Counted from the first letter of the stretch, positions 12,960 to 24,809 are shown. The stretch is DNA of 64,000 bases from Haemonchus contortus (GCA_000469685.2 LS997564.1:22850960-22914959); one strand, 5' to 3'. Translations and numbers: made by a program. The notes: a model not told the origin generated them from the sequence alone.

Positions 12960-15219
12960 TTAACTTCTATTGTACCTTTTCATGCTGGTTTCAATATTTT
13001 GCCTTCTTTCGCGGTCCCTCTTCCGCAGATGCTTTTCTTCGTTAGGATGCTGCAATTGTTAATGTTTTTGCCGGAAGTTTTTAGTTGCGTGCGTTGGTTG
13101 CAAGAAACAACTAACCTCCCTAATCCACTGCAGTGAACATTTTGCCTCGAAGTCGATGTACTTCAACTTTTCGATGAGCGTCCTAAGGTCGGGGTGGTCT
13201 CTTCCGAATTCCACGTTGAGGCGGCTAAAATTTAAAAGTTATTAATTTGAAGGTTATATCACTTGCTAGGTTTAGAGCTTACTTGTGGTAGGCCTCAGCG
13301 ATGTTTGTGGTTCTCAGGTCCACCAATTCCCACTTGTTCCACAAATCCTTGTAGGGGCCATCGAACCACGTCGAATGCAAGTATTCCAGGAATTCCTTGC
13401 ATTTTTCATAAGCGACGTGGTCCTCGGGAACTGGTGGCCTCCATAGCGCTCTTACCTGAAAAATACTTCAGTTACAGTATGCCACTTTGCATTTCAGGAA
13501 AGTAACTTACCTCTGGGTAGAGACGCTTTGGCAGGAAAACCACTCCTTTGATGGTGTCCCACCATTCCGCCACGACGGGAACTCGACCGTGCCCCTGCAC
13601 AAACTTTCTCAAGTTGCACGTATCCCGCCGCCTGAAATAAAAATACGTTGAGATTTTTCAATGTTACCTGCAAAGCAAAGCTTTTACCTATTCCAAGCCT
13701 GCGCTAGATGAAAAGCGCAGCCTTCTACCTTCGCTTCGGGAAATAGGCGGCGGACGGCTGCTATGGACGCCTTCTCGAAATCGAGGACAATCCGCAGTGG
13801 TTGCATTGGCCTCGGGCGGTACCTCTCGAACAGGTTCTTGAGGTGCCCGAAAATGCGAAGGTAGACATCCTCGGTTTTTCGCGCCGTCATCGAGTACAGA
13901 AGAGGGACCTCGACACCGCCGTTGCACACGCCATGGACACAGTAGAGCTGCATGAGCTCTTTCGGCTGCTTCGTGTGCACGCCATCAGCTACGATGGCGT
14001 ACAAGCCGTTCGTGCATGCCATCTATAACGACACGTCTTAGTTGTTTTCAATATTGCATAGATTTTGCAAAAGCGCCTCACCTCAATGGTTTTTTCTGAA
14101 TAATAAACATGCAGCTCCTGGTCCTGTTCGTGTACAAACGTCGTACCATCGGAGAGCAGCGCCACTTCTTCCGGAATGTTCTCGAGAGTCACTTCTTTAT
14201 CCTTTAATGAGCTGATGGCCCTGAAAGGAATTGGGACGTTGAATGTACTTCAGTAATAGGGGTATTTCAAATTACCTAGAAATGGCCTGTCTTTTCATTC
14301 CGAATCCCCATCCATACAGCGACTTGATAACTTCCTCTGCAACAAGACCCTATAGTGCTGCTAAGTTTTCTATGTTCGAATATGGGACTCACCATCGTAT
14401 TCTAAATTAGCTTTTGTCAACATTTCCTCATAAACCTGCCGTGGAACACGTCCTGCGTACAATGGGTCTCCTTTGACTTCTTGGACTTTCTGGAAAGTGG
14501 GATGATTGCAGACTCATATAACATAAATGTAAGTTGTTATGAGACCTCATATCCTATCCTTTTCGCTTTATCCCCTCCCGCTTCATTGGGGGTGCAGACG
14601 TGATCGATGGTGCATGGGTCGGTAACAAATTCCTCACCGATCACCTCAAAAAAAGATATGACATGTTATATTTCATATCAAAAAATAAGTTCAGAAAACT
14701 ATGTGGAACCTTTACTGTTTTCCAGGCACTTAGTTTCTTGCAGCCCACGCATTGGTAGACGTCGTAATTTTGGTTCTTCCGAACCAATGCGAACACATAC
14801 GTAAGCTGTGAACCTGGAATTTTATAAGTTAGCACTTCCCTTCTCCCAATTTTACTTACCTCCTTCTGTCCCTTGAATGCTGACGGTCCAGGCTGAGTTG
14901 CTTCACCGCTGAAATTGACTTCACCGGCTGATTGGGCCGGCACATTATTTAGAATACTATAAAGGGCCTGATTAGGGCCGCTATTGTTTGGAATACTTTG
15001 AGGAAAACTATAATTTGTAACACTATAAAGAGATTGCTGAGCGTTATTATTTGAAATATTATAAAGAGCATGCTGAGGAACGTTATAATTTGAAATACTA
15101 TAAAGTTGAGAGCTATTATTAGTTAAAGTATTGTAAAAGGCCTGATTAGGGCCATAAGCACAATAGTACGGAAACATATTGAAAGCAAAATGCAAAAAAT
15201 GAACGTGCGAAAGAAGCAA
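12960..15219 (-). CDS. MULE transposase, 10 exons, apparently intact
   Basis: Exons are 15219-14710, 14644-14546, 14489-14393, 14336-14276, 14220-14082, 14022-13688, 13631-13511, 13455-13283, 13224-13116 and 13049-12960. Phases agree throughout and total 1,734 nt (577 residues and a stop). Residues 1-120 are Asn/Gln/Tyr-rich with repeated ALYS/LYSI motifs. Residues 125-200 resemble a FLYWCH-type zinc domain (YQCVGC, then CTIDHVC). The MULE catalytic core follows: VADG (Asp315), QLYCVHGV, PLLYSMTARKTEDVY, IVLDFEKA (Asp383), the GCAFH zinc-like motif (Cys404, His407), and TTNIAEAYH with a candidate catalytic Glu508. Most introns are about 45-65 nt with good borders; the acceptor of intron 1 (TTTTGAG) is weak. 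A second Met at residue 15 is an alternative start. It would cut and paste the element bounded by the flanking TIRs. Confidence 0.85.
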
Positions 15220-15740
15220 TACTGATGGCAGGATTTATATATGACCCCCAAGGCAGGTCATGCCCACATCTCAACCTTAACACTTCCATTTCTTCAAAAA
15301 AGTGATAACGCTACGCGTTCTCGCAGGGCATATTCAACGAGTAATGACATCGCACGTTCCATTCTCTGAGGAAGCCGTAACCTACTGTGTTCTCTAGGGG
15401 CATGCGAAAAGAGCAATAGATGCATCGCACCTTTCCCAGTTCCCTATGGCACAAGTTTGCGATTAATGTCACTGTGTCACTGGTATAAAAGGCAGTGAAC
15501 ATGCAGTTCTGACATAAAGTAAGGTAAAAGTGAACAGGGAATAGAATAAATCATTGTACCTTCATATATCAGCCACATATGCAAAGTAAATACAATTTAC
15601 GTACAGCATAATTTAAAAAAAACAACTAGCTGTGAGCGAACTGGAAAGAAGAATGTGTCATGATCCCAGATTGGTCATGAAACTATACTCTTCCAGCAAG
15701 CAAACAGCATATTGATAGCACTTACCTGTGATGGAAACAA

Positions 15741-16025
15741 GATAGTAGCTGAATACAGGACTTAATCGAATACAAGGGGCAGTACAGTGAATAGTAGCCG
15801 AATACAGTAGATAGCCGAATAAAAAAGGCAGTTCAGAAAATATGAGAATCGAATACAGGTGATAGCCGAATACAGATGGTAGTCTAGTAAAGGTAGTAGC
15901 TGAATACAGCAGTCAGTCGAACAGAAATGGTAGTCCCTTGAATACAGTTGACGAATACAAAAGGTATTCTAATGAATATAACACCTGAATACAAAATAAA
16001 GTAGCCAAAATAAATGAGACAGTCG
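15741..16025. repeat. Degenerate minisatellite, GCCGAATACAG core
   Basis: About ten imperfect copies of a GTAGCCGAATACAG-like core, spaced roughly 20-35 bp, between the transposase start and the right TIR of the MULE. No coding potential is seen. Subterminal repeats of this sort can be transposase-binding sites, but that is only inference. Confidence 0.65.
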
Positions 16026-16249
16026 AACAACACGAGACAATAAGTCATAGGACAGCAAAAAAGTAAGAAACAATTAAACATTATAGTAAACCTAATGCTA
16101 GCAATGCTATACTATAATCGGGACGCCTAGGAAAAAGTTAACATAATATACGTTGTGAAGAAAGATGAAATAAAAATCATGCTTGAAGTTTCGAAACACT
16201 TACCGCACGACAAACTGCATGTCAACAAAGTAAATGATGAAAATAATGA

Positions 16250-16724
16250 TAAACATTATGATAAACAAATGTTTTTCAAAAGGAAAAAACGATAAAACAC
16301 TCACCATACTACAGTCCGTCATACATATGTACTGCAAATTACTTTGAAGTGGGAAGTATCAGGCTCCAAAACGACCATGATACTTCCACTCCATTGTAAC
16401 TTAGCAGTATCCAATGCAGGAAGGGGTCAAGGAGCTCAGGAAGGAGAAAAACGGCGAAAAAATAGCAGAATATCCAGTAGAAATAAGCAAAAGGCAGGTA
16501 GGTCCGCAATTCGGCGTCTAATTAAAGCGGCGTTATCGATCGGGCGTTGGATGGGCAGTGGGAGGCTGACCAGCATTGTCAGGAGGTTGAATCAGCTGGA
16601 CGAGTTGCCCAGCTCACTCACCGAGTCGAATGGGCGGCGCCAACAATGGCAATTATGAGCCTAATTGCCCCAATGGCAAGTCGGGTGCGAAGGGCCGCGC
16701 CAAACGACCGCCTCCCCCCTTTAG
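16250..16724 (+). repeat. Right terminal inverted repeat of the MULE
   Basis: Inverted counterpart of 12308-12790, with many contiguous matches (for example GGTCCGCAATTCGGCGTCTA and GGGCAGTGGGAGGCTGACCA). The inner boundary is near the AAACAAATGTTTTTC motif; the outer end is about CCCCCCTTTAGG. Confidence 0.85.
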
Positions 16725-17660
16725 GTCCAAGTTTGTTGGCTCCCTGAGCTAATTCAATAATTACCAGGTAAATCCTTTTTTTCTGCTAACCAGCTCATCT
16801 AGAAGTACAGTCGAGCTGAAAGGTTTGAAAATAAAAAGGAGGTAAGCCTGTAGGACTTTGCGGAACAATGAGGCGTTTTTGGATATCTCAGACCAGTCGG
16901 ATCACCCATAACACCGAGCTCTCCTCTTCGTGTAAAGTTGACGTGCCACCCAAATCCTCCCGAATTAGGACGCTCCGGTGCAGGAGAATAGGAATTATAA
17001 ATTTCCGGCCAAACATACATAAACGCCTACACGCACACGTACATACATACACAGGCCTATCATCACTCGTTCGCTCTTCTTTTCGAAAAAAAAAAGTAGT
17101 GAATCACGGTCCCATATCGTTTAGTACAAAATGAAAGTGGTCCAAGTCGGTTGCCATTATCGATGGCTGCCTTAACAGCTATAATCCCTCAATATCTCTT
17201 CAGCTTCCTCGCTGTTGGGACAGCACCGCTCAAGGGAGCAAAGGCATAGCAAATCGGCCAACATCCCCACAGCGTTAATCTTACCACACGTGGATCCCTC
17301 AGGTCTGGAGGGAGTAAAGCTGTGAATTGACGGTGCATAATCTGGAAAGCTTCTGAACAGGATTGCCAGCTTCGGACTCTTCACGCTCCCCGATGTCCAG
17401 TCCCTCTAACAATAAGGCAACGGGCCCGGAAACTTTTCCGCGGTCGGTCCGTCTCCTATGCAGCCGGCGCGGCAATTTTCAAATGCAAAGGCTTTGACGT
17501 GGGGGACACACACGGGGCCAAGTCTTTTTCGGTAGCTTGGACGTCAGCGTCTACTCCAACAGTCGCAGTCGCGAATAGCGTCCCTTCTTCATCGCAACGA
17601 AGAGCTTATACAATCACAATCAGTTACTCGACCGACTTCGGCAAGCCCGCATCCAGACGT
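16725..17660. other. Region between the MULE and the helicase remnant
   Basis: No gene can be assigned. On the minus strand around 17,300-17,390 one frame reads GEREESEAGNPVQKLSRL and then RLCTVNSQLYSLQ, which looks like decayed retroelement coding sequence. It is too short to name. Confidence 0.35.
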
Positions 17661-17671
17661 ACGATTGCACT

Positions 17672-20660
17672 TTGCGATGCAATCTTTCTCATGTTGCTCG
17701 CCACCTGTCCCTTGCTGTTGACGCTTACCCTCCAGGTTACGTCAATGAAATCACATATCAGCACCCTTGGGGCAACCACATCGCCCTCCGACAAGACTGG
17801 CCGGAGCTGACAGGAGAGATGGTAACAGGTGTTTTACCGATGCACGTTTGTCGACCCCCCACAACGGTTTCTTTGGCGGTTCTTTCATGCGTTCCTTGTC
17901 TGCACGACGCTTTATAGGCACACTAGCTCCCACGAATCCGCTTCCCATACTGACACTCACTCGAATGCACAACGTCATCGCCTTCCGACAACACGCTGGA
18001 ATCTCATCGCCGACTTACTCGACTATCACTATCACGACGACTCACCCACGTCTGCTCAACTGCCATCCACGTGTGGATTGGAACTGACCCGCCTTTTGCC
18101 TCCACGCTTACCGAGCGGAGTGCGCCCTGTCTTATATCAGGTTGTCAACCGTTACTACGGCACTTGAGTCATCATCGAAGCCGAAGACTTCTCTGGGCCA
18201 GACATCGATCATCGAGAACTTCACAATCTCCTTCAGACGCAGGTTTCCATCAACTATCTCTCGCAAACACGAGGGTTCGATCGAACTCAAGAATCCGTCG
18301 AAGATTTTGTCTAACCGTAATCTCCATTCGCCCAACATTGTCGGTATTAGACTTCGAGTATCGGGAACACTCGCTCTGACAGGCGCGGGCACCACGCCCA
18401 TCAGCATTGAATCTTAACCGACCGTTCTGTTTTCGTGTACACGAGTTCATCTTCGCCACCCAAATCCAGTCCAGCATAATATCTTCGGTATGGTCTTTGC
18501 TGCCGCACGTAGAGGTGATAGGGACAAGCCGTGAATCACATATACGCAGCATTCGAAGGTTTTCCAGGAGCTTTCCGAATCACGCACTCGGTGTGTTCGT
18601 TCACGCTACTCAAGTCAAACGAGAATACCTTCCTTCAGTCAGTTCACGGACGAATGTCTCTTGCTCGATGCGTTTCTCGCACACAACAATCTCTGTCCAG
18701 GCTCAGGGCATACTCACGACAGGAATCCGTCGTTTTCTTCCGGCCCACGCCACGAAGCTCTCATGCCCCTAACTGTATCACGGTTGCCCCAAGAAGATCG
18801 CAATTGGGTGGAAGAGCGACTCGTTCACCAGCTACGGAAATCATATCCGCATTCCACGCCTCAAAATATATATTGCTTTTGTTCCCAATCTCGAGGGTCT
18901 ACCACTCCGTGTGCAAAGTGAACTTCCGTCAATGGCCCCCGACAACGGCTGGAACCGTTCTTGTGCCGTCCACGTATGGGTAGTATATTGAACCACCATG
19001 ACGCGAGCTACAATTACCTTCGTCCAATACGACTTCGACACCAGGATCCTCTCCGTCGAACTTCGCGCCGACACCCGCTCCCAGCAGCCGTTACGTGACG
19101 CCGTTATCCAACACGGTCACGTCTCCGACGACTCTACCGCCTGTGTACGCGTGTGTGTCCGCCTCACTTGGCCTGAATCAGGAACGGACATCGTCTTTAC
19201 ACTCTTAGCAGGCTCCAACCTATTTTCTGGTTCTGATCTCGTATCTCGGTTCCTGTCGAACATCATTCTGGATTCCGTCTACGGCAGCAGACCTCGAGTC
19301 CCCAATTCTCCACCACAGCCGAATATAATGAATAGCCTAAGCCTCCAACGAATATTAGCATCATACTCGATTATCGTCGCCTACAACTCGCCCGGGCCAG
19401 GCCCAAGCGGTACGTATGAGCACAGGCACATACCCGATTTTGGCATGCAGGCTGCGTACGTAACCGGCAAAACCGTCATGGGAGCGCTTATGGCTGCACG
19501 TCTCTCCGTACTTGGGGAGTTGGTCATTGCTACAACAACAAGAAACGTAGCCATTGCCCAATTCACTGAGACGATTCTGCGACTTAATGAATTCAGCCGC
19601 CTCCCAATACTCCTCTTCGTTGCAGATACATTACTACAAAAAGGAGCACCGCGGACTCCCGCCGATCTACATACTATCCTGATGGGCTTGCTTTAACGGT
19701 ATTCCGACCGTCTGCACCCTCAAGAGATCTGGAGACTCCTTCGTTACACACGAGGACGACGCCTACTTGAACGATTACTGCTCCGCCCGAACAGCTATCA
19801 CATCTCACCGAAGAGGAGCGGGATGAGTACCGCATAGCAGAAATGCGCAATTCCGAAGCGACGGAACGAGCAATCGCGATCTTGCTACAACTCCAAAGCC
19901 CGACCATCCTCTGTATCACCACTTCGCCGCTATTGAATTCCACTAGAGAAGGAGGGCTTTCCCACGTTCTCCTGTCTTTTTGTCGGAAAATTATTGTGGA
20001 CAAGGGTTCCCAGATACCTGAGCCCGTGTTCGTCGCAATGGTGACCCGTTTCCCGCAGGCTCGCCACATATTTATAGGGGTCGTCTACCATCTTAAACCC
20101 CACCCCGATGCCCACGGTCCGCCTTAACAGTACGCCTCGAAGGACGCGGAGTGATGTCTCTACTACTCAGCAGGGATATCCCGCTAGCTCCGGTGGTGAA
20201 CACTTTTCGCGCACATCCGCCCTCGTCCATTAATCTAATGCTCTGGTCTACGACGGAGCATTGGCCAGTGGAACTCCCACGCAAAGTCGCAATGATCTGA
20301 CCCTTCGATTATCGTACCATTTATCGCGAGTACCATTTATACTTGTGAACGTACACGGAACATCGTATCGGTCGTATTCCTCGTCACTCTACAACGAGAC
20401 ATTAACGGGACATTCTCCGTAGCCTACTATCACGCGCGACGTACCACCTTCTTCAATTGAAGTTATCACCTTTTATAAAGAGCAGCAAAACCGTCTCCAA
20501 GAAGACGTCAACCGGATAGGAGTGACACTCTATACCGTCGACTCCGTCTAGGACCGCAAGCCGGCGATTTGTTGAACGATATTCAACGAATGAACATGAC
20601 CCTTATACGCTGCAAATATGGGCAGTTCGTCTTGGGATATCTCAATGCTCTGGAAAACAT
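17672..20660 (+). pseudogene. SF1 (UPF1/DNA2-NAM7-like) helicase gene, frameshifted
   Basis: About 3 kb of unusually GC-rich, intron-free plus-strand coding sequence broken into several frames. Readable blocks in order: VDAYPPGYVNEITYQHPWG, DPPQRFLWRFFHAFL, RLPSGVRPVLYQV, EGFPGAFRITHSV, then the longest open piece (18998-19696). That piece carries IVAYNSPGPG and, about 20 residues later, TGKTVMGALMAARLS, so the Walker A P-loop is interrupted. Downstream come ATTTRNVAIAQFTETILRL, DKGSQIPEPVFVAMVTRF (Walker B region, normally DEAS), FIGVVYHLKPH, VITFYKEQ, LYTVDSV followed by a stop where SxQG is expected, and RMNMTLIRCKYGQFVLG (motif VI). The order fits SF1 helicases that occur as repeated genes in nematodes. 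Several frameshifts, stops and the split P-loop make it inactive. Whether it belonged to a transposon or a host family is not clear. Confidence 0.75.
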
Positions 20661-21700
20661 GTAACTGGAGCAGCGCGTCGAGTGGGCCGCACGACGCGAA
20701 GACCATCGTCGAAACATCGGACCTCCCCGACATCTTCACGTAGAAAGAGGAATAGTCGATGTCGACATTATCACAAGAACCCACTTCTTCTACTGTTAAG
20801 TACCGCACTTTCTTCTTCTTTTTATTTCTCGTTAACAATTCTTTCAAAGTCCGTGGACGGACGTTTTGGAAAAGGGGGAGGTGCAAGAGCAACTAACAGG
20901 ATAAGTTACGGAACAGTCAATCAATCGTATCAATTTCATATCTTGCAAGCGAGTGCCGAGTGTTAAGTCATCACGATCGGAGGCGGAGCGTGGCGAGACG
21001 ATCGAACAGTAAGAAGGTCCCGCATGACCTCGGGAACTGATATCTCCCGAAAAGCGAGCTGAGCTCGCATATGCTTATATTCTGGCCTTTATTCCTTTGC
21101 TCTAGTAGTGTTACATGTATCGTCTGATAATAAAAGATTAGTATAAAGATTAAATGGACGCACGTCTATGCCTTTAACTAAGTTCACGGATATTCGTGCG
21201 CGTATGAGGAGGAGAGGGGTCAAAGGGTAATTCTACTAGCACATCTATGTTTCGTTTTAATTGATAAAGGAAGAAGGAAAAAAAATGGAATGATATATAT
21301 ATATCGAAAATACTTATTAATGACTGAAGTGATAAAAGAGAATCTGAAGTTCCAGGACCGTAACAATAATAAGCGGATAACGATGCAATCTAGTCAAAGT
21401 TACATGGATGATAAAGATAACACGAACCACGTCGCATCGCTTTATCGCTTAATGGTTTTCTAGGTGAGACATTAGATTGAGTGCGGATAAATATGATGTT
21501 GCCAAAGCAATGGATTACCGTAATCTTCTTTTTCGCGCGCGCGTCGTATATTATGGAATGTGGAGTTTTGAATTTCACGTTTGCCGCAGCGCGCGCCACG
21601 GCGCGTCTTTCCTTCCCGTCTTCTGATGCCGCTGCCTCAGAAGATGGTAGGTAACCCATTCCGGTATTTTTTGGATTGTGTGCGGCTGTATTCACTAGCG
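20661..21700. other. AT-rich spacer after the helicase remnant
   Basis: Holds an AATAAA at 21129-21134 (plus strand), which could be the old 3' end of the helicase unit. A minus-strand ORF at 21390-21695 has no recognisable domain. No further gene seen. Confidence 0.4.
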
Positions 21701-21714
21701 TATTCTATACTATT

Positions 21715-22880
21715 CGCTATGGCAGAACAAATCGTCAGAACCCGGTTCCCGAAGTATAAGAAAATGTCATGGAGATGAGTCAGGATCAGGTGGACGACTC
21801 GAGCAGACAAGAGTGGATGCGATTATTCGGCGAGGACTAATTCGGCGGCAGCTCCTTCGTCTCAGGCAGGAAGTTCTGTGAAACCGAACTTCTAGAAGAT
21901 GGGACTCGCGAGACAATTTGAACTCAACGCAAAGCTGGTCTCGTCTATTTCATCGGTGGCGAAGGCGATGCTTGAAGGGAGCGAAGCCTAGAAGATCCTG
22001 GCCCGAAGTCTCGCAAAGTTGACGGCACGAAACGAGCTGCTGGTCGTCGCTGATACCGATCCCGATGTCTTCGAAATCTACGACCAACACAACCGGGCGA
22101 AGAATTGAATACTTCGAATTCCATTCTGGCGGGTTTCTTAAGGGAGAAAAGTAAGAAGGAAGTTAAGAAACTTCCTACGACGCGATCGGTAATGCGGTCC
22201 TCTAGAAAGTCCTCTAGTATAGAGTCTGTAATCTCCATATTATTGTTCCATGTCCGGCGATGATACGAATTGTCATCGTTTTGTTCAGGAACGAGAGCGG
22301 CGCCCCAATATCAGTGCCGACATCCGTTTCGATATGGAGGGGCGTCCTGGTCCCGCGCCCCGTTAGAGAATCTGCGTGCGTACTAGCAGCGGCAAGGCAC
22401 TGCTCCAGCAAGATTACCTCAGGCCGGAAGACTGGGGAACATGTGTTTTAGTTGTGGGCGCTTCGTACACTTCGCCCATGATTGCAGGACCTCAAATAAA
22501 ATGTTAAAGTCAGTTCATTGCTGGTAGTATTCACTCCAATTCGTTCTTCTGGTCTTCTCTATCCCTATCCCCCTTTGTAAGGAAGTTATTGTTGGACGGC
22601 ATTTTTTACCTTTCATGAGTGATGATCAGCTTAAAGATTTTGTGAGGCCAACTTCGGCTACAACATATGAATATAGAGATTTTGTTGATGCTGAAGTAAA
22701 AGATTTACTCGCTAGTGGGGCGATAGAAGGGTAGCACTAGGAACTGCACGAAGAATTAACCCGCTGTCGGTAGCTTTGGGTAAAAGGCTTAGGCTCATCT
22801 TAGATCTTTCGCAATTAAACGAAAGAATAGAGACACAAAGGGTCAAGTTCGAGGACCTGTCCACTCCTGCCAAGAGGCAG
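21715..22880 (+). mobile_element. DIRS/PAT-like retroelement remnant (gag zinc knuckle and RT)
   Basis: Decayed coding pieces on the plus strand. A gag-like segment reads GLARQFELNAKLVSSIS and ARNELLVVADTDPDVFE. A CCHC zinc knuckle, CFSCGRFVHFAHDC (C-x2-C-x4-H-x4-C), lies at about 22443-22487. Then FMSDDQLKDFVRPTSATTY leads to a reverse-transcriptase start, VALGKRLRLILDLSQLNE. The GKRLRLILDL.QLN stretch is characteristic of DIRS/PAT-type RTs. Stops and frameshifts interrupt every part. No tyrosine recombinase or split direct repeats were found, so class assignment is tentative. Confidence 0.55.
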
Positions 22881-22889
22881 GTTTGGACC

Positions 22890-24246
22890 CCATCTCACAA
22901 AAAAGATCTTGTCAAGATAGAACTATTCCAACAAGTGCTCACGCGTATTCTTTAGTATAGGTCTACACTCTGGGTAAGCCGGCTCCGTCCACCCTCATAC
23001 GGTGCACGCCTCAAACGCTTTTCTCTCAAGTCCTTGCAATACAGACTGCTGGGTAGCTGCTGACCTTGTGTTCCGCTTTAATGTGCTCCGAAAATAAGTG
23101 AAGCTGTGTGCTAGTAAGTACTGGTGTTTCAAACCCACAAGGGAGAGGTTGGGTGGGTTCAACCTCCACTATGCCAAAATTTATCCCAGACGGTACACTT
23201 TGATTTACAACAACTTTTTCTATCGTTGCGCGAGATGGCTAGAACCTCTTTCACCTGAGAAGCTACAGGCACCCAGCAGCAAAATATTCAGAAAAGGGGT
23301 CAGCAAGATCGATTCATTACGAATATGCGTATTCCAGAGTATATCTAACACTATCTTGTTATTTTTCAGGCAGTAACTGCATTGGTGTTCACCATACAGG
23401 ATATCGCCATTCGTCTTGCGACGAGCATTCCATAGTACTGATGACATATGTATGTTTCATAATTTTTGAGAACTTCACGGTTTTCTGAATTCTATACAAT
23501 GATTCTTCTTTTCTATTCACAGGCATCCACAGGCAATCTGCCCATACCCCTCTCCCTCCTTTTCTCCTTACTCGAGAATCTTCCAGGGCTTCAATGTCTA
23601 CGCTGTGTTACTTTCATTGTATGTTCGATTTTCTTAACTTTATACTTGTTTGAGCGACTATCTGCTTGCTAGTTCCACTTCCAATTAATCCTCCTGCATT
23701 TTATCTCCTCCTATTTTTCCTTGAAGTAGGTAGGAAGCGATGTATGTAGAGAGCATATTTTGTTTAGTAGAGCTGTGGGTTTTAGTTGTGAGTTCTAGTT
23801 GTTTCAGGATCCTTCTGTTTGATGAACCCCCCCCTCGTTTGAGGGCCCCCTTGGTCTGCTCGCCCGGGGTTCCGGACGAATTCGTTCGTAACGGACTAAG
23901 ATATTAGCATGCCTCGGTTCTTCTGTCGCTTTGCGTTCTGGACCGAGGACCAGGAGCTTGCGGGGGACCCCTCATCTGCTTGACAGGGGAAAGCAACCTT
24001 ATCGTTCTCACAATGAAATGCCCTAGCTCATCTCTCGTTTTCTTTGATGTCTGGGCATGCTAATCTCTCTGCTTATTTTATCGCTACCATAGTTCTAACC
24101 TTTTTGCCCTTTTTTACCTTGTTTTGTTGTTTTGCGTTTCTCTTTTGCCATGCTTTGGGCAAATTTTCCATTTTCTAGCTTCTAGTTTCCTTTTGTCTAT
24201 GTGATTGATGGGCACACCCTGGAGGTGTATTTAAATAAATAAATAT
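22890..24246 (+). mobile_element. CR1-like LINE, 3' end
   Basis: The C-terminal end of a CR1/jockey-type RT ORF is visible at 23130-23270: FNLHYAKIYPRRYTLIYNN then FFYRCARWLEPL. A GC-rich 3'UTR follows (23,820-24,000) and the unit ends with a short ATTTAAATAAATAAATA tail at about 24230-24246, typical of nematode CR1 3' termini. The 5' part is missing. The left limit is approximate. Confidence 0.6.
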
Positions 24247-24269
24247 CTTGAACTCTCAACATTGGAATC

Positions 24270-24560
24270 AGGCGCAAGGTAATTGATGTGTGCATGGTTC
24301 ACAAACTTCTGTACCAATGTAATGATTCTGGCTCCTTCGATGTTTTTAATGCAACACATTCTCGAACGAAAGATGGGCAGACTAAAATTATGCTTCCTGG
24401 GCCTAGAGCAAATATAAGAGCCCGGAGTTTCACCTTTAGAGCTGGTAGTTTCTACATAAAAGTGACCAAAAGCCTGATAGTCTCCGATGCTCTGAGTAGG
24501 TTCAAGCGTAACATAACAGTGGTTCTAACCAAGTATGAGCTTTCTTAGTTCTCTGAGACT
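24270..24560 (+). mobile_element. Second LINE RT C-terminal fragment
   Basis: An 86-residue open frame reads MCMVHKLLYQCNDSGSFDVF, SRTKDGQTKIMLPGPRA, RARSFTFRAGSFY and SDALSRFKRN. This is the shape of the RT tail of CR1-type LINEs (R..GH.LKL..PR followed by a hydrophobic/WN block and a SFKR motif), although the usual WN is replaced by YIK. Probably a separate insertion abutting the LINE to its left. Confidence 0.45.
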
Positions 24561-24809
24561 GATCAATTGATTCCATACTTGTGTCTTTCTCTAATATCTC
24601 GGTTGAGGTTGCATTATGTGTTGTATAGTTTTCGTTTTAGTTCATTCGTTTGTCAACTGCTTTTATCTTTTGTTTCGCACGGCCTATTACGTTGAATTTA
24701 GAAGGTTGTCTTTTACTTCGTTCGCCTTAGCAGCGTATTAAACATAGAATACAGAACAGAGTACAGCTGCTCACGATGAGCGCACGGTCGAGTATTTTGA
24801 TATTACTAC

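Larger units (their letters stand above)
12308..16724 (-). mobile_element. Mutator-like (MULE) DNA transposon, probably autonomous
   Basis: A 4.4 kb unit bounded by long inverted repeats (about 470 bp each). It encloses a multi-exon MULE transposase on the minus strand (12960-15219) and, between the transposase 5' end and the right TIR, a degenerate minisatellite. Long TIRs and a single spliced transposase gene are the standard MULE architecture. It lies just upstream of rps-28. The unbroken transposase frame suggests recent insertion. Confidence 0.85.

Noticed and set aside
14813..14860. A further 46 nt intron in MULE exon 1 (GTAAGT to TTCCAG)
   Set aside because: Good-looking borders, but removing it shifts the frame away from the FLYWCH-like region, which reads correctly without splicing.
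18132..18552. Minus-strand ORFs opposite the helicase block, and others at 19361-19566 and 19674-20115
   Set aside because: They are antisense shadows of the GC-rich helicase coding sequence on the plus strand.
17672..20660. Helitron Rep/helicase
   Set aside because: The motifs (TVDSV, MNMTLIRCKYGQFVLG, GSQIPEP) are of UPF1/DNA2 style rather than Pif1, and no HUH Rep motif or TC...CTRR ends were seen.
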